Source: Billgrantia aerodenitrificans
Lineage (GTDB): Bacteria; Pseudomonadota; Gammaproteobacteria; Pseudomonadales; Halomonadaceae
Reading direction: 5' to 3'
Assembly (NCBI RefSeq): GCF_021404405.1
Contig: NZ_JABFTV010000004.1
Span: 62,001-126,000 of the forward strand
Length of the DNA stretch: 64,000 nt
Shown: piece by piece, positions 1 to 8,623 of the stretch
Layout of the letters: every line of letters begins with the position of its first letter
Numbering within the stretch: position 1 is the stretch's first letter
Notes under the pieces: generated by a model
Databases searched by the model: none
The model's input: the letters and a program-made list of their open reading frames with translations, nothing else
Told to the model about the DNA's origin: nothing
Program-made: the position numbers and the translations under genes

Positions 1-249
1 CAGTCGGCGGGTATCGAACAGATCAACCAGGCCGTGGCCCAGCTCGAGGCTACCACCCAGCAGAACGCGGCGCTGGTCGAGCAGGTCGCCACCGCGAGCC
101 GTTCACTGGACGATCAGGCCGGAGAGATGGCCAGGCTGATCGCCCGTTTCCGTGTCAGCGAGCATCTCGAACAGCTTGAGCAGGGCGGAAACGATGCCCG
201 CGCAAGGCTCGAACACCATTCCATGGAAAGCCGGCTGCTGCCGGTTTGA
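1..249 (+). CDS. Methyl-accepting chemotaxis protein, C-terminal end (5' truncated by window)
   Basis: The frame is open from base 1 and ends with TGA at 247-249, giving the last 82 residues of a chemoreceptor. The visible part carries the end of the MCP signalling domain, with the typical run [20 protein letters not shown] and then a short unstructured tail. This is the conserved cytoplasmic four-helix bundle that contacts CheW and CheA; the sensor and membrane parts lie outside the window. A second complete chemoreceptor gene follows on the same strand about 120 bases later, so this is a tandem receptor pair. No CheR/CheB-binding pentapeptide is visible at the C-terminus. The ligand cannot be inferred. 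Confidence 0.9.
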   Translation, partial: QSAGIEQINQAVAQLEATTQQNAALVEQVATASRSLDDQAGEMARLIARFRVSEHLEQLEQGGNDARARLEHHSMESRLLPV

Positions 250-261
250 ACCAAACAACCA

Positions 262-322
262 GAACGGGCCAATGAAGCCCGTTCAAGAACCGAACCGAAA
301 GCGCCAGACGTGCTTTCGGTTC
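262..322 (+). terminator. Two tandem hairpins between the chemoreceptor genes
   Basis: GAACGGGC at 262-269 pairs with GCCCGTTC at 277-284, and GAACCGAAAGC at 292-302 pairs perfectly with GCTTTCGGTTC at 312-322. Neither is followed by a clean T-run. They lie just after the stop of the first receptor gene and about 50 bases before the second. A transcription terminator or 3'-end stabiliser for the first gene is the simplest reading. Confidence 0.5.
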
Positions 323-370
323 TCCCCGTATTACGACTAAGTGATAGACGAATCCAAGGAAACAGAGACG

Positions 371-2002
371 ATGCGCAACTGGGCGACAAGTACCAAGCTG
401 TGGGCGACATTGGGCTTGATGTGGGTGGGGATGCTGGTATTGGTGGGGTGGACGGCCTACGACAAGCGCGAGGGTTTGCTGAATGAGCGGATCGCGAGCC
501 TCGAGTATTTCGTCGGCAGCGCACGGGACATGGTGGCGAGCCTTGCCTCACGCGCCGAACGCGGTGAACTGACGCAAGCGGAAGCCCAGGCCAGGGCCAT
601 CGAAAGCCTGGCGAACCTGAGCTTCGGTGAGGATGGTTACATTTTCGCCTTCGACAGCGACATTCGTATCGTGGCTCATCCCCGTCGTGCCTTGGGCGAT
701 TCCATGCGCGACTTCCAGGACAAGAGCGGGCTGTACCTTTATCGGGAACTGAAGGCGACGGCGGACCGCAATCCTCAGACGGGCGGTTTCGTCGGCTATA
801 TGTCTCAGCGCAGCCAGGCCGGCTCCGAAGAGGTGCCCAAGATGAGCTACGTGCAGCGGGTGCCCGGCTGGAATTGGGACCTGGCAGCAGGCGTCTACAT
901 GGATGACATCAACGCCGCCTTCTGGGCGAGCCTGATCGAGCTGGGCATGCTGCTGCTGGGCATCGGCATCCTGCTGACCCTTGCCATGGGCTGGATCATC
1001 CGTGACGTGCTAAGGAGTCTCGGCGGCGAGCCGCACCATGCCCAGGAGATAGTGCGGCGAATCGCGGACGGCGACCTGACCCAGGCGCTGGCGCTCAAGG
1101 CCGGCGACCAGTCCAGTCTGCTGGCGGGTATCGAGAGCATGCGTCAGCGTCTCGTGGCCTCGCTGGTCAATGTGCATGGCGGCACCGAGCGGATCAATGC
1201 CGGCGTCGATCAGATCGTGATGGGCAACCAGGACCTTTCGGCCCGCACGGAGCAGCAGGCCGCGTCGATCGAGGAGACCGCGGCCAGCATGGAGCAGCTG
1301 ACGCAGACGGTGGGCCAGAACGCCGAGAACGCCAACGTAGCCAACCAACTGGCCCTGGAAGCCAGACGAACGGCACACCAGGGCGGGGAGATGATGGCCA
1401 ACGTGGTCGCCACGATGCAGGGGATCGCTCAGAGCGCCGGGCGTGTAAAAGACATCATCGAGGTAATCGACTCGATTGCCTTCCAGACCAGCATCCTGGC
1501 GCTCAATGCTTCCGTGGAGGCGGCGCGGGCCGGTGAGCAGGGCAGAGGATTCGCCGTGGTGGCGGGTGAGGTGCGAACTCTGGCCAGCCGCAGCGCCGAG
1601 GCCTCGCGTGAGATTCGGACCTTGATCGAGTCGTCCCACCAGCAGGTCGGTCAGGGAGCGGAGCTCGTCGAAAGAACGGGCAGCACCATCCGTGAGGTCG
1701 TCGCAGCCGTCACCCGGGTGACCGATCTGATGGAGGAAATCGCCTCGGCGTCCGGCGAACAGCGCATCGGCATCGAGCAGGTCAACACCGCGGTCGGTCA
1801 GATGGATCAAGTGACTCAGCAGAATGCTGCCCTGGTGGAGCGGGCGGCCGACGAGGCGGCGACGCTTCGCCAGCAAGTGGAATTGCTGGTGAAAGAGGTC
1901 ATGTGGTTCCGCATCGAAGCGCCGCAGCAAGGCGTCGCCGCTGCGCCGGCCTGGCAGCCCGCCCTGGTGCACGATCCGCGCCCGCAGGCCGAGATCGCCT
2001 GA
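371..2002 (+). CDS. Methyl-accepting chemotaxis protein with periplasmic Cache domain
   Basis: This 543-residue transmembrane chemoreceptor passes ligand state to the CheA/CheW array. Order of parts: first membrane helix about 8-28, a periplasmic single Cache (sCache_2-like) domain about 35-182, second membrane helix about 187-210, HAMP about 212-262, then the MCP signalling helices. The conserved hairpin tip is at about residues 366-402 and includes [21 protein letters not shown] start at ATG 371 because AAGGA lies about ten bases upstream and the protein then begins at the first membrane helix; a GTG at 341 in frame would add ten residues. sCache_2 receptors in other bacteria often sense small carboxylates, but the ligand here is unknown. 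It converges with ghrA. Confidence 0.93.
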   Translation: MRNWATSTKLWATLGLMWVGMLVLVGWTAYDKREGLLNERIASLEYFVGSARDMVASLASRAERGELTQAEAQARAIESLANLSFGEDGYIFAFDSDIRIVAHPRRALGDSMRDFQDKSGLYLYRELKATADRNPQTGGFVGYMSQRSQAGSEEVPKMSYVQRVPGWNWDLAAGVYMDDINAAFWASLIELGMLLLGIGILLTLAMGWIIRDVLRSLGGEPHHAQEIVRRIADGDLTQALALKAGDQSSLLAGIESMRQRLVASLVNVHGGTERINAGVDQIVMGNQDLSARTEQQAASIEETAASMEQLTQTVGQNAENANVANQLALEARRTAHQGGEMMANVVATMQGIAQSAGRVKDIIEVIDSIAFQTSILALNASVEAARAGEQGRGFAVVAGEVRTLASRSAEASREIRTLIESSHQQVGQGAELVERTGSTIREVVAAVTRVTDLMEEIASASGEQRIGIEQVNTAVGQMDQVTQQNAALVERAADEAATLRQQVELLVKEVMWFRIEAPQQGVAAAPAWQPALVHDPRPQAEIA

Positions 2003-2054
2003 CCCCTTCCTGTCTGACCTGGGCGCGTGCCGCGGCCACGCGACACGCGCCCGC

Positions 2055-2990
2055 TCAATAACCCGCTTCGGGGTCGACGCTCTCCACTTCGTCGCCGGCC
2101 TCGAAGGCGCGGATCGCCTCGGCCACCTGGTCGACGGCCTCGCCCAGCGGCGTCGGCCCGGCCATGTGCGGCGTTACCCAGATGCGCGGATGCCGCCACA
2201 GCGGGCTCGATTCGGGCAGCGGCTCCTCGGGGAAGGCGTCGAGGATGGCGCCACGCAGCCGGCCTTCCTGTTCACCTTCACCCAGCGCTTCGAGCAGCGC
2301 CGCCTCGTCGATCAGGCTGCCGCGGCCGGGGTTGATCAGGTTGGCACCCTCGGGCAGGGCGGCCAGGGCGCGGGCATCGATGATATGGCGGGTGGAATGG
2401 GTGCCGGGCAGTAGCAGCACCAGGGTGCGAACCTGCCCGAGCAGCTCGATCAGCCCCTCGTCGCCGTGGTGGCAGACGATGCCGTCGAGCGACTTGGGCG
2501 AGCGGCTCCAGCCATGCACGGGGAAACCGTCGGCGGCGACCATGGCGGCCACCTTGGCGCCGATGGCACCGAGGCCGAGCACGCCCACCGGCCAGTCGCG
2601 CTTGTCGGCAACGCTGTGCTCGTGCCACTCCCCTTGCGCCTGCTGGCGGCGGTAGCGGTCGAAGTCGCGCTGAAAGTGCAGCACCCCGTAACGCACGTAG
2701 TCGCCGATCAGCTCGGCCATGCCGGCATCGCGCAGTTTGACGATGGGTACCCCTTCGGGCAGCGCCGGATTGTTCAGCAGGGAATCGACGCCCGCTCCCA
2801 GGTTGACGATGCCGCGGGCGCGGGTCTGCTCGGCGAGCAGCGCCTCGGAGGGTTTCCACACCGCCAGGTAGTCGGCGTCGCGGCGTCGCTCGGCGGGGTC
2901 GTCAGCGGTGACGATCTCGGCATCGGGCAGGCGTTCGGCCAGCGCATCGCGCCAGGCCTCGATGTCGTCGATGTGAAGCAGTATGCGCAT
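2055..2990 (-). CDS. ghrA: Glyoxylate/hydroxypyruvate reductase A family dehydrogenase
   Basis: This 311-residue member of the D-isomer-specific 2-hydroxyacid dehydrogenases is closest in layout to GhrA, which reduces glyoxylate and hydroxypyruvate with NAD(P)H in the cytoplasm. Visible: Rossmann motif GLGAIG at 139-144, the substrate-binding/catalytic Arg223 in NPGRGS, Glu256, and the catalytic His275 in WVTPHMAG. The start is supported by AAGGAG six bases before ATG 2990. It lies 28 bases downstream of the EnuR-like regulator gene on the same strand, so the two are probably co-transcribed. That puts a 2-hydroxyacid reductase in the ectoine locus; whether it acts on a hydroxyectoine-derived compound or is just a passenger cannot be told from sequence. 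Confidence 0.85.
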   Translation of the reverse strand: MRILLHIDDIEAWRDALAERLPDAEIVTADDPAERRRDADYLAVWKPSEALLAEQTRARGIVNLGAGVDSLLNNPALPEGVPIVKLRDAGMAELIGDYVRYGVLHFQRDFDRYRRQQAQGEWHEHSVADKRDWPVGVLGLGAIGAKVAAMVAADGFPVHGWSRSPKSLDGIVCHHGDEGLIELLGQVRTLVLLLPGTHSTRHIIDARALAALPEGANLINPGRGSLIDEAALLEALGEGEQEGRLRGAILDAFPEEPLPESSPLWRHPRIWVTPHMAGPTPLGEAVDQVAEAIRAFEAGDEVESVDPEAGY

Positions 2991-3018
2991 GACGGCTCCT
3001 TACTCGGTAGACGATCTC

Positions 3019-4425
3019 TCAGTACACGATCTGCATCATGGGCGGCGGCGCCTCGTCGAGCAGCACGGCCAAGCGCTTGAGCCCCTCTTCCAGGCGGGCA
3101 ATGTCCTGCTCGGCACCCAGGCTCACCCGGATGCGCCTGGGCGGCGGAGTCTGCTCCACCATGAACGGCACCGCCGTGGTGATCGCCAGCCCCTCCTGCT
3201 CCGCCTGCTGCTGCAATTCCTCGGCGCGCCAGGCGTCGGGCAGCGAAATCCAAACGTGCAGGCTGGTGGGGCGCGACTCCAGCGCATGATGGCCGAGCAG
3301 GCGCTGGGCAAGCTGCTGGCGCTCGCCCAGCAGGCTACGCTGTTCGGCGGCCAGGGTCTCGACGGTGCCATCGGCAAGCCAGCGGTCGGCGATCTCGAAG
3401 ATCAGCGGCGTTGCCATCCAGGTGGTCGCACGCATGCGCGGCAGCACATGGTGCAGCTGGCCGCGCGGCACGGTGAGGTAGCCGGCACGCAGCCCCGGCA
3501 CGGTGACCTTGGTCAGGCTGGTGACGTGGAAGCTCAGCTGCGGAATGCGTGCCGCGACGGGGGTTAATCCCGGGGCTTCCAGCAGCGCATGCACGTCGTC
3601 CTCGATCAGCCAAACCCGGTGCCGCGCCAGCACCTCGGCCACGGCGTCGCGGCGCGCCTCGCTCATGGTCGCCCCGGTGGGATTGAGCTGGGTCGGGGTC
3701 AGGTAGAGCGCGCGCGGCTTGAAGCGCTGGCAGGCCAGCTCAAGCGCTTCCGGCACGATGCCCTCGTGGTCGATGGCGATGCCGCGCAACTGGAAGCCCA
3801 GCGTGCGCGAGAGCGCGATCAGGCCGTGATCGGTCAGTGCTTCGGTCAGCACCAGGTCGCCGTGCTGCACCACGCTGGAAATCGCCAGCATCAGGCCGTG
3901 GGCGGCGCCGTTGCAGAGAATGCGGTCGTCCATCTCGCCGGGTACGTGCAGGCGCGATTGCAGCCAGGCGCTGGCGCGCTCGCGCTGATGCGTGAGGCCG
4001 GCGATGGGGCGGCAGGCGCCGATCACGTCGGGGCTGGCCAGCTCGGCCAGCTCGGCCAGGGTATGGCGAAAGCGCAGATGATGGCTCGGCGGGCATACCG
4101 GGTGGGCGATCGACAGATCGATCAGCGGATTCTCCTGACGTGCTTCGTGGCCACGCAGATAGGCCGACTCCTTGGCATCGTCCAGCGCGTTGATCCAGGT
4201 GCCGCTGCCCACCCGGGCCTGCACCAGCCCCATTCTCTCCGCCTGAGCATAGGCGCGCGAGACGGTCTGGACGCTGACCCCCAGGCTCTCGGCCAGTTGG
4301 CGGTGAGGCGGCAGCCGGGTACCGGGCACCAGCTCCCCCTGACGCACCGCTTCCGAGAGAGCACGAGCGATGGCCAGGTACTTGGGGCCCGTATCCGTCA
4401 GGTACGGGGTCAGATCAATCGTCAT
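3019..4425 (-). CDS. enuR: EnuR-like MocR/GntR transcriptional regulator of ectoine catabolism
   Basis: This 468-residue MocR-family protein fuses an N-terminal GntR winged helix (about 12-80; ESLGVSVQTVSRAYAQAERM is the recognition region) to an aminotransferase-like fold I domain (about 100-460). The PLP-binding lysine is Lys306 in SLTK, and the Asp pair at 276-277 (EDDVHA) lies in the usual cofactor pocket. It is divergent from doeA. EnuR is the described MocR repressor of ectoine use; it senses 2,4-diaminobutyrate and its acetyl derivative through PLP. Name and role here come from family plus position, not from a measured effector. The shared control region holds a perfect 9-base inverted repeat, a likely operator. 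ghrA follows in the same direction. Confidence 0.85.
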   Translation of the reverse strand: MTIDLTPYLTDTGPKYLAIARALSEAVRQGELVPGTRLPPHRQLAESLGVSVQTVSRAYAQAERMGLVQARVGSGTWINALDDAKESAYLRGHEARQENPLIDLSIAHPVCPPSHHLRFRHTLAELAELASPDVIGACRPIAGLTHQRERASAWLQSRLHVPGEMDDRILCNGAAHGLMLAISSVVQHGDLVLTEALTDHGLIALSRTLGFQLRGIAIDHEGIVPEALELACQRFKPRALYLTPTQLNPTGATMSEARRDAVAEVLARHRVWLIEDDVHALLEAPGLTPVAARIPQLSFHVTSLTKVTVPGLRAGYLTVPRGQLHHVLPRMRATTWMATPLIFEIADRWLADGTVETLAAEQRSLLGERQQLAQRLLGHHALESRPTSLHVWISLPDAWRAEELQQQAEQEGLAITTAVPFMVEQTPPPRRIRVSLGAEQDIARLEEGLKRLAVLLDEAPPPMMQIVY

Positions 4426-4494
4426 GATTCAATAAAGCCTTTGACCGCCAGCCAAGGGGGGATGCTACTATCAGCTTAGCGGCATTGAACTGGG

Positions 4495-4530
4495 ATTGTC
4501 ATGTTTTCCGTCAAAATCGATCATGACAAT
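4495..4530. promoter_or_regulatory. Inverted repeat in the enuR-doeA control region, probable EnuR operator
   Basis: ATTGTCATG at 4495-4503 and CATGACAAT at 4522-4530 are a perfect 9-base inverted repeat separated by 18 bases. It lies in the 214-base divergent gap (4426-4639) about 70 bases from the regulator start and 110 bases from doeA. Dyads with this two-turn spacing suit a dimeric GntR-type protein. No convincing sigma70 -10/-35 pair was found in the gap. Further toward doeA, CCGGCC and GGCCGG copies can pair as a weak hairpin. Confidence 0.6.
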
Positions 4531-4639
4531 TTTGGGCCGGTCCTTTCACCCCTGACCGCGATGACCGACTATCCGATGGCCCGGCCTTCTTCATGTAGCG
4601 GAGAGGGCCGGTTCTTGGTGATTTTATGGCGAGTGGCCC

Positions 4640-5839
4640 ATGACTCAGGTATCCCTGTCCTTCACTCGTGAGGAATATGCCAGCCGGCTATGGAAGGTGC
4701 GGGCCGAAATGGCCAGTCGAGGGATCGACGTGCTGGTGATCAGCGATCCGTCCAACATGGCCTGGCTGACGGGCTATGATGGCTGGTCCTTCTACGTGCA
4801 CCAGTGCGTGCTGGTGGGGCTGGAGGGCGAACCGGTGTGGTACGGCCGGCGCATGGACGCCAACGGGGCGCTGCGCACCTGCTGGATCGATCCGGACAAC
4901 ATCACCTACTACCCTGACTACTACGTCCAGAATCCGGACATGCACCCCATGGATTACCTGGCCCAGTCGATCATGCCCGATCGCGGCTGGCATCAGGGCG
5001 TGGTGGGGCTGGAGATGGACAACTACTACTTTTCAGCCAAGGCCTACCAGAGTCTGCTGCGCGAACTGCCCCATGCACGCTTCATGGATGCCAACTCGCT
5101 GGTCAACTGGTGCCGTGCGATCAAGTCGCCCCAGGAGATTGCCTACATGCGGGTGGCGGGCAAGATCGTCGAGGGTATGCACTCACGCATTCTCGAAGTG
5201 ATCGAGCCCGGCCTGCCCAAGAGCAAGCTGGTCTCGGAGATCTACCGTGTCGGTATCGAGGGCTGGGTCGACGAGAACGGCAAGGTGCACGGCGGTGACT
5301 ACCCCGCCATCGTGCCCATGCTGCCCACCGGCAAGGATGCGGCGGCGCCCCATCTGACCTGGGACGACACGCCGTTTCGCAAGGGGGAAGGGACCTTCTT
5401 CGAGATTGCCGGGGTGTTCAAGCGTTACCATGCGCCCCTGTCACGCACGGTGTTTCTGGGCCGGCCGCCGCAGGACTTCGTGCGCGCCGAGTCGGCCCTG
5501 CTCGAGGGCATCGAGAACGGCCTGGCCGTGGCCAAGCCCGGCAACCGTACTGCCGATATCGCCATGGCCCTGGGTGCAGCGATGGACAAGTACGGCTTCG
5601 ACCGCGGCGGCGCCCGCTGCGGCTACCCCATCGGCATCAGCTATCCGCCCGATTGGGGCGAGCGCACCATGAGCCTACGTCCCTCGGACGAGACCATTCT
5701 CGAACCGGGCATGACCTTCCACTTCATGCCGGGCCTGTGGCAGGACGACTGGGGGCTCGAGATAACCGAGAGCATTCTGATCACCGAGACCGGCTGCGAA
5801 GCGCTGGCCAATTTTCCGCGCCAGCTTTTCGTCAAGTAA
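4640..5839 (+). CDS. doeA: Ectoine hydrolase
   Basis: DoeA opens the ectoine ring to N-alpha-acetyl-L-2,4-diaminobutyrate, the first step of ectoine breakdown. The 399-residue protein matches the length of the Halomonas enzyme. It has a creatinase-type N-terminal domain (about 1-165) and a pita-bread M24-like C-terminal domain (about 170-395), a fold that in this family does not act as a metallopeptidase. Recognisable stretches are SNMAWLTGYDGWSFYVHQ near residue 38 and PIGISYPPDWGERTMSL near 330. It heads the doeABX unit, divergent from enuR; doeB begins 31 bases after its stop. Very likely induced by ectoine through EnuR and DoeX. Confidence 0.95.
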   Translation: MTQVSLSFTREEYASRLWKVRAEMASRGIDVLVISDPSNMAWLTGYDGWSFYVHQCVLVGLEGEPVWYGRRMDANGALRTCWIDPDNITYYPDYYVQNPDMHPMDYLAQSIMPDRGWHQGVVGLEMDNYYFSAKAYQSLLRELPHARFMDANSLVNWCRAIKSPQEIAYMRVAGKIVEGMHSRILEVIEPGLPKSKLVSEIYRVGIEGWVDENGKVHGGDYPAIVPMLPTGKDAAAPHLTWDDTPFRKGEGTFFEIAGVFKRYHAPLSRTVFLGRPPQDFVRAESALLEGIENGLAVAKPGNRTADIAMALGAAMDKYGFDRGGARCGYPIGISYPPDWGERTMSLRPSDETILEPGMTFHFMPGLWQDDWGLEITESILITETGCEALANFPRQLFVK

Positions 5840-5870
5840 GGCCAGCGTTCGTCAAGTCAAGGAGAGCAAG

Positions 5871-6884
5871 ATGAGCAAGCGACCCAGCCCGATCAGCGCC
5901 ACCGTGGACTTCGACGCCGACGGCGTCCAGCACGGCTTCCTCAAGCTGCCGATCTCCACCGACGAGTCGGCCTGGGGGGCGGTGATGATTCCGGTGACCG
6001 TGGTCAAGAACGGGGAGGGCCCCACGGCGCTGCTGACCGGTGGCAACCACGGTGACGAGTACGAGGGCATCACCGCGCTGATGAAGCTGTCGAGCTCGCT
6101 GCGTGCCGAGGACGTGAGCGGTCGCGTGATCATCGTGCCGATGATGAACATGCCGGCGGCCATGGCCGGCAAGCGCACCTCGCCGATGGATGGCGGCAAC
6201 CTCAACCGCAGCTTTCCCGGCGACCCCGACGGCACGGTGACCGAGAAGATCGCCGACTACTTCACCCGGGTCATTACGCCGATGTGCGACGTAGTGCTCG
6301 ACCTGCACTCCGGCGGTCGCACCCTGGACATCATTCCCTTCGGTGCCTCCCACGTGCTCGACGACCCCGAGCAGCAGCGCCAGGCCCTGGAGGGCGCCAA
6401 GGCGTTCGGTGCCCCCTACGCCATGATGATGTTCGAACTCGATGCCGCGGCGCTGTTCGATACCGCGGTGGAGAGTCAGGGCAAGGTCTTCGTCGCCACC
6501 GAGCTGGGCGGCGGCGGCACCTCGACCCCCGAGAGCCTGGCCCTCACCGAGCGCGGCGTGCGCAATTTCCTGATCTATTTCGGCCTGCTCCAGGGCGAGG
6601 TGGAGATGCCTGCCGAGCCGCAGATCTATCTCGATATGCCCGACGCCAGCTGCTACGTGCAGAGCGAACATACGGGTCTGCTCGAGCTGACCCTGGCGCT
6701 GGGCGACAGGGTGGAGAAGGGCCAGGTGATCGCCCGCGTTTACGACATGACCCGCAGCGGCGCGACGCCGGTCGAGTACCACGCCGGTCGCGACGGCATC
6801 CTGGCGGCGCGGCGCTTCCCCGCGCTGGTCAACATGGGCGACACCATTGCCGTGATCGCCGACGTCGTCGATACCCTCGGCTGA
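5871..6884 (+). CDS. doeB: N-alpha-acetyl-L-2,4-diaminobutyrate deacetylase
   Basis: DoeB removes the acetyl group from the DoeA product, yielding L-2,4-diaminobutyrate and acetate. The 337-residue protein belongs to the AstE/AspA (succinylglutamate desuccinylase/aspartoacylase) zinc hydrolases. The zinc ligands are visible as His60 and Glu63 in GGNHGDE and His146 in LDLHSGG; the catalytic Glu is probably Glu211 in ATELGGGG. The C-terminal ~80 residues form the usual beta domain. A purine-rich stretch (AAGGAGAGCAAG) precedes ATG 5871. The start falls 31 bases after doeA and doeX follows 47 bases later, so the three are probably one transcript. Confidence 0.95.
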   Translation: MSKRPSPISATVDFDADGVQHGFLKLPISTDESAWGAVMIPVTVVKNGEGPTALLTGGNHGDEYEGITALMKLSSSLRAEDVSGRVIIVPMMNMPAAMAGKRTSPMDGGNLNRSFPGDPDGTVTEKIADYFTRVITPMCDVVLDLHSGGRTLDIIPFGASHVLDDPEQQRQALEGAKAFGAPYAMMMFELDAAALFDTAVESQGKVFVATELGGGGTSTPESLALTERGVRNFLIYFGLLQGEVEMPAEPQIYLDMPDASCYVQSEHTGLLELTLALGDRVEKGQVIARVYDMTRSGATPVEYHAGRDGILAARRFPALVNMGDTIAVIADVVDTLG

Positions 6885-6931
6885 TTCGTGCCGCTCTGCC
6901 AATGACAAGAGCAACATGACAAGAGAGAACG

Positions 6932-7408
6932 ATGAAGCTCGATCGATACGACCTTAAGATTCTCGAGATCCTGTCCCGCGACGGACGCATCACCAAGTCG
7001 AAGCTGGCCGAGGCCATCAACCTCTCGGTCAGCCCGTGTTGGGAGCGGGTGCGGCGGCTGGAGAAGGCCGGCATCATCGAGGGTTACGCCGCACGCCTCA
7101 ACCCCGATGCGCTGGTCAAGCGCACCCCGGTGTGGGTGCAGATCGAGCTCAAGCAGCACAATGCCGAGAGCTTCGCCCGCTTCGAGGCGCTGGTTCACGA
7201 AACCTCCGAGGTCACCGAATGCGTGGCCGTGGGCGGCGGGGTCGACTACCTGATGAAGGTCGAGGCCGACTCCGTCGATGCCTACCAGCGCCTGATCGAC
7301 GCCTGGCTCACCTCGGATGTCGGCATCGAGCGTTATTTCACCTACATTGTGACCAAGGCGGTCAAACGTCCTGCACCGGGACTGGAGCGGGGCGACTTTC
7401 TCAGTTGA
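6932..7408 (+). CDS. doeX: Lrp/AsnC-family regulator DoeX
   Basis: A 158-residue Lrp/AsnC protein: N-terminal helix-turn-helix (about 5-60, ITKSKLAEAINLSVSPCWERVRRL region) and a C-terminal RAM ligand-binding domain (about 70-150). In Halomonas, DoeX lies behind doeAB and binds the doeA upstream region; members of this family form octamers or dimers that respond to amino acids. The position as third gene of doeABX supports the same role. Together with EnuR the locus therefore has two regulators. After its stop comes a 196-base gap with strong hairpins (see 7496-7586). Confidence 0.9.
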   Translation: MKLDRYDLKILEILSRDGRITKSKLAEAINLSVSPCWERVRRLEKAGIIEGYAARLNPDALVKRTPVWVQIELKQHNAESFARFEALVHETSEVTECVAVGGGVDYLMKVEADSVDAYQRLIDAWLTSDVGIERYFTYIVTKAVKRPAPGLERGDFLS

Positions 7409-7495
7409 TTTAGACTAGGGCCGCTGGCGGCGCGGCATCCAACGCGAACTCAACGTTGATACTCTGAGTAGAATCATGGCATAAGCTTAAAGCGA

Positions 7496-7586
7496 GAGTG
7501 AGCCTACGGCTCACTCAGCCGGGCGATCTTCCGGCATGTCATCGCGGTGCCGGACGAGTTGGTTAGCGCCCTGAGACAAGATCGCC
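7496..7586 (+). promoter_or_regulatory. Structured leader with competing helices before the hydrolase gene
   Basis: GAGTGAGCC at 7496-7504 pairs perfectly with GGCTCACTC at 7508-7516. Next, GGCGATCTT at 7522-7530 pairs perfectly with AAGATCGCC at 7578-7586, enclosing CCGGCA/TGCCGG (7531-7536/7548-7553). A third option, CTCA plus GGGCG (7514-7517, 7521-7525) with CGCCC plus TGAG (7567-7575), would break both. No T-run follows. The element ends about 18 bases before the hydrolase start. It could be the doeABX terminator, a control leader, or both. Confidence 0.45.
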
Positions 7587-7604
7587 TGACGTAGAGAGAT
7601 GCCC

Positions 7605-8474
7605 ATGTCCTACTTCACCATTGCCGGGGTGCAGATGCAGGCCCTGCATCACGGTGACAATACCGAGGCCATGCGCCACCGGGTCGACGCGCTGATGAGC
7701 CGCTTTCCCCAGGTGCAAATGGTTCTGTTCAGTGAGCTGATGCCGCTCGGCGCCTCGCCACACCACGCCCACCCGTTACCCAGCCATGTCGAGCAGTTCT
7801 TCTGCCAGCTCGCCGAGCAGTACCGTATTTGGCTGATTCCCGGATCCATGTTCGAACGTACCGAAAGCGGTATCTACAACACCCTGTCGGTGATCGATCC
7901 GAGTGGGCAGGTGGTGGCGCGTTACCGCAAGATGTTCCCCTTCCGCCCCTACGAGGCCGGCGTGGAGAGCGGCATGGAGTTCGTCGTCTTCGACGTGCCC
8001 AATGTCGGTCGTTTCGGTGTGTCGATCTGCTACGACATGTGGTTCCCCGAGACCACCCGGACCCTGGCAGCCATGGGCGCCGAGGTGATCCTCCACCCCA
8101 CCATGACCGATACCATCGACCGCGATATCGAGCTTTCCATCGCCCGTGCCAACGCCGCGGTCAACCAGTGCTACTTCTTCGACATCAACGGCGCCGGCGC
8201 CCTCGGCAACGGTCGCTCCATCGTGGTGGGGCCTTCTGGCGACGTGATTCATCAAGCTGGCGGCGGCGAGGAGATCATGCCCATCGAGGTCGATTTCGGC
8301 CGGGTGCGGCGCGAGCGTGAAACCGGTTTGCGCGGCCTGGGTCAGCCGCTGAAGAGCTTCCGCGACCGCCAAGTGGATTTCTCGATCTACCGCTTCGAGC
8401 ATGGCCCCTCGCCGTTTCTTGCCAGCCTGGGGCCGCTGGCCAAACCGCAACGCACCGATATAGAGGAGTACTGA
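7605..8474 (+). CDS. Carbon-nitrogen hydrolase (nitrilase superfamily), substrate unknown
   Basis: This 289-residue cytoplasmic enzyme has the full nitrilase-superfamily triad: Glu44 (FSELMPLG), Lys109 (YRKMFPF) and Cys142 (SICYDMWFPE). Such enzymes hydrolyse or condense amides via a cysteine acyl intermediate; substrates include N-carbamoyl amines, omega-amides and N-acyl groups. I chose ATG 7605 because AGAGAG lies six bases upstream; an in-frame ATG at 7599 would abut that site. It is the first of four same-strand genes lying between doeX and doeC that are not known ectoine steps. Their presence suggests a linked amide-chemistry pathway, perhaps on diaminobutyrate derivatives, but the substrate cannot be read from sequence. 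Confidence 0.85.
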   Translation: MSYFTIAGVQMQALHHGDNTEAMRHRVDALMSRFPQVQMVLFSELMPLGASPHHAHPLPSHVEQFFCQLAEQYRIWLIPGSMFERTESGIYNTLSVIDPSGQVVARYRKMFPFRPYEAGVESGMEFVVFDVPNVGRFGVSICYDMWFPETTRTLAAMGAEVILHPTMTDTIDRDIELSIARANAAVNQCYFFDINGAGALGNGRSIVVGPSGDVIHQAGGGEEIMPIEVDFGRVRRERETGLRGLGQPLKSFRDRQVDFSIYRFEHGPSPFLASLGPLAKPQRTDIEEY

Positions 8475-8480
8475 CCCTAC

Positions 8481-8494
8481 AGGAGGTCGTCATG
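8481..8494 (+). promoter_or_regulatory. Strong Shine-Dalgarno and alternative upstream start for the ATP-grasp gene
   Basis: AGGAGG at 8481-8486 is followed five bases later by ATG at 8492, in frame with the ATP-grasp gene. Starting here adds 44 residues (beginning MREFLLRLIQLLQRSF, amphipathic) that do not resemble an ATP-grasp N-terminus. It may be a real longer start, or a leader peptide region read through to the main start at 8624. Confidence 0.4.
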
Positions 8495-8623
8495 CGGGAG
8501 TTCCTGTTGCGCCTGATACAACTGTTACAGCGGAGCTTCCCGCCACGCGGCTCCGCAACGGCATCGGCCGCCGGTACAGGCCGCGCCGATGCTATCCCTT
8601 CCGTCATCGTTGGAGCGAAAACA

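Noticed and set aside
1010..1972. Long open frame antisense to the chemoreceptor gene
   Set aside because: GC-rich third positions create long antisense frames; the translation is His/Arg/Gly-rich with no family features, while the forward strand has a full MCP.
7409..7598. A known riboswitch (TPP, glycine, lysine, cobalamin, SAM) before the hydrolase gene
   Set aside because: None of the conserved core sequences of those classes is present; only generic helices are seen.
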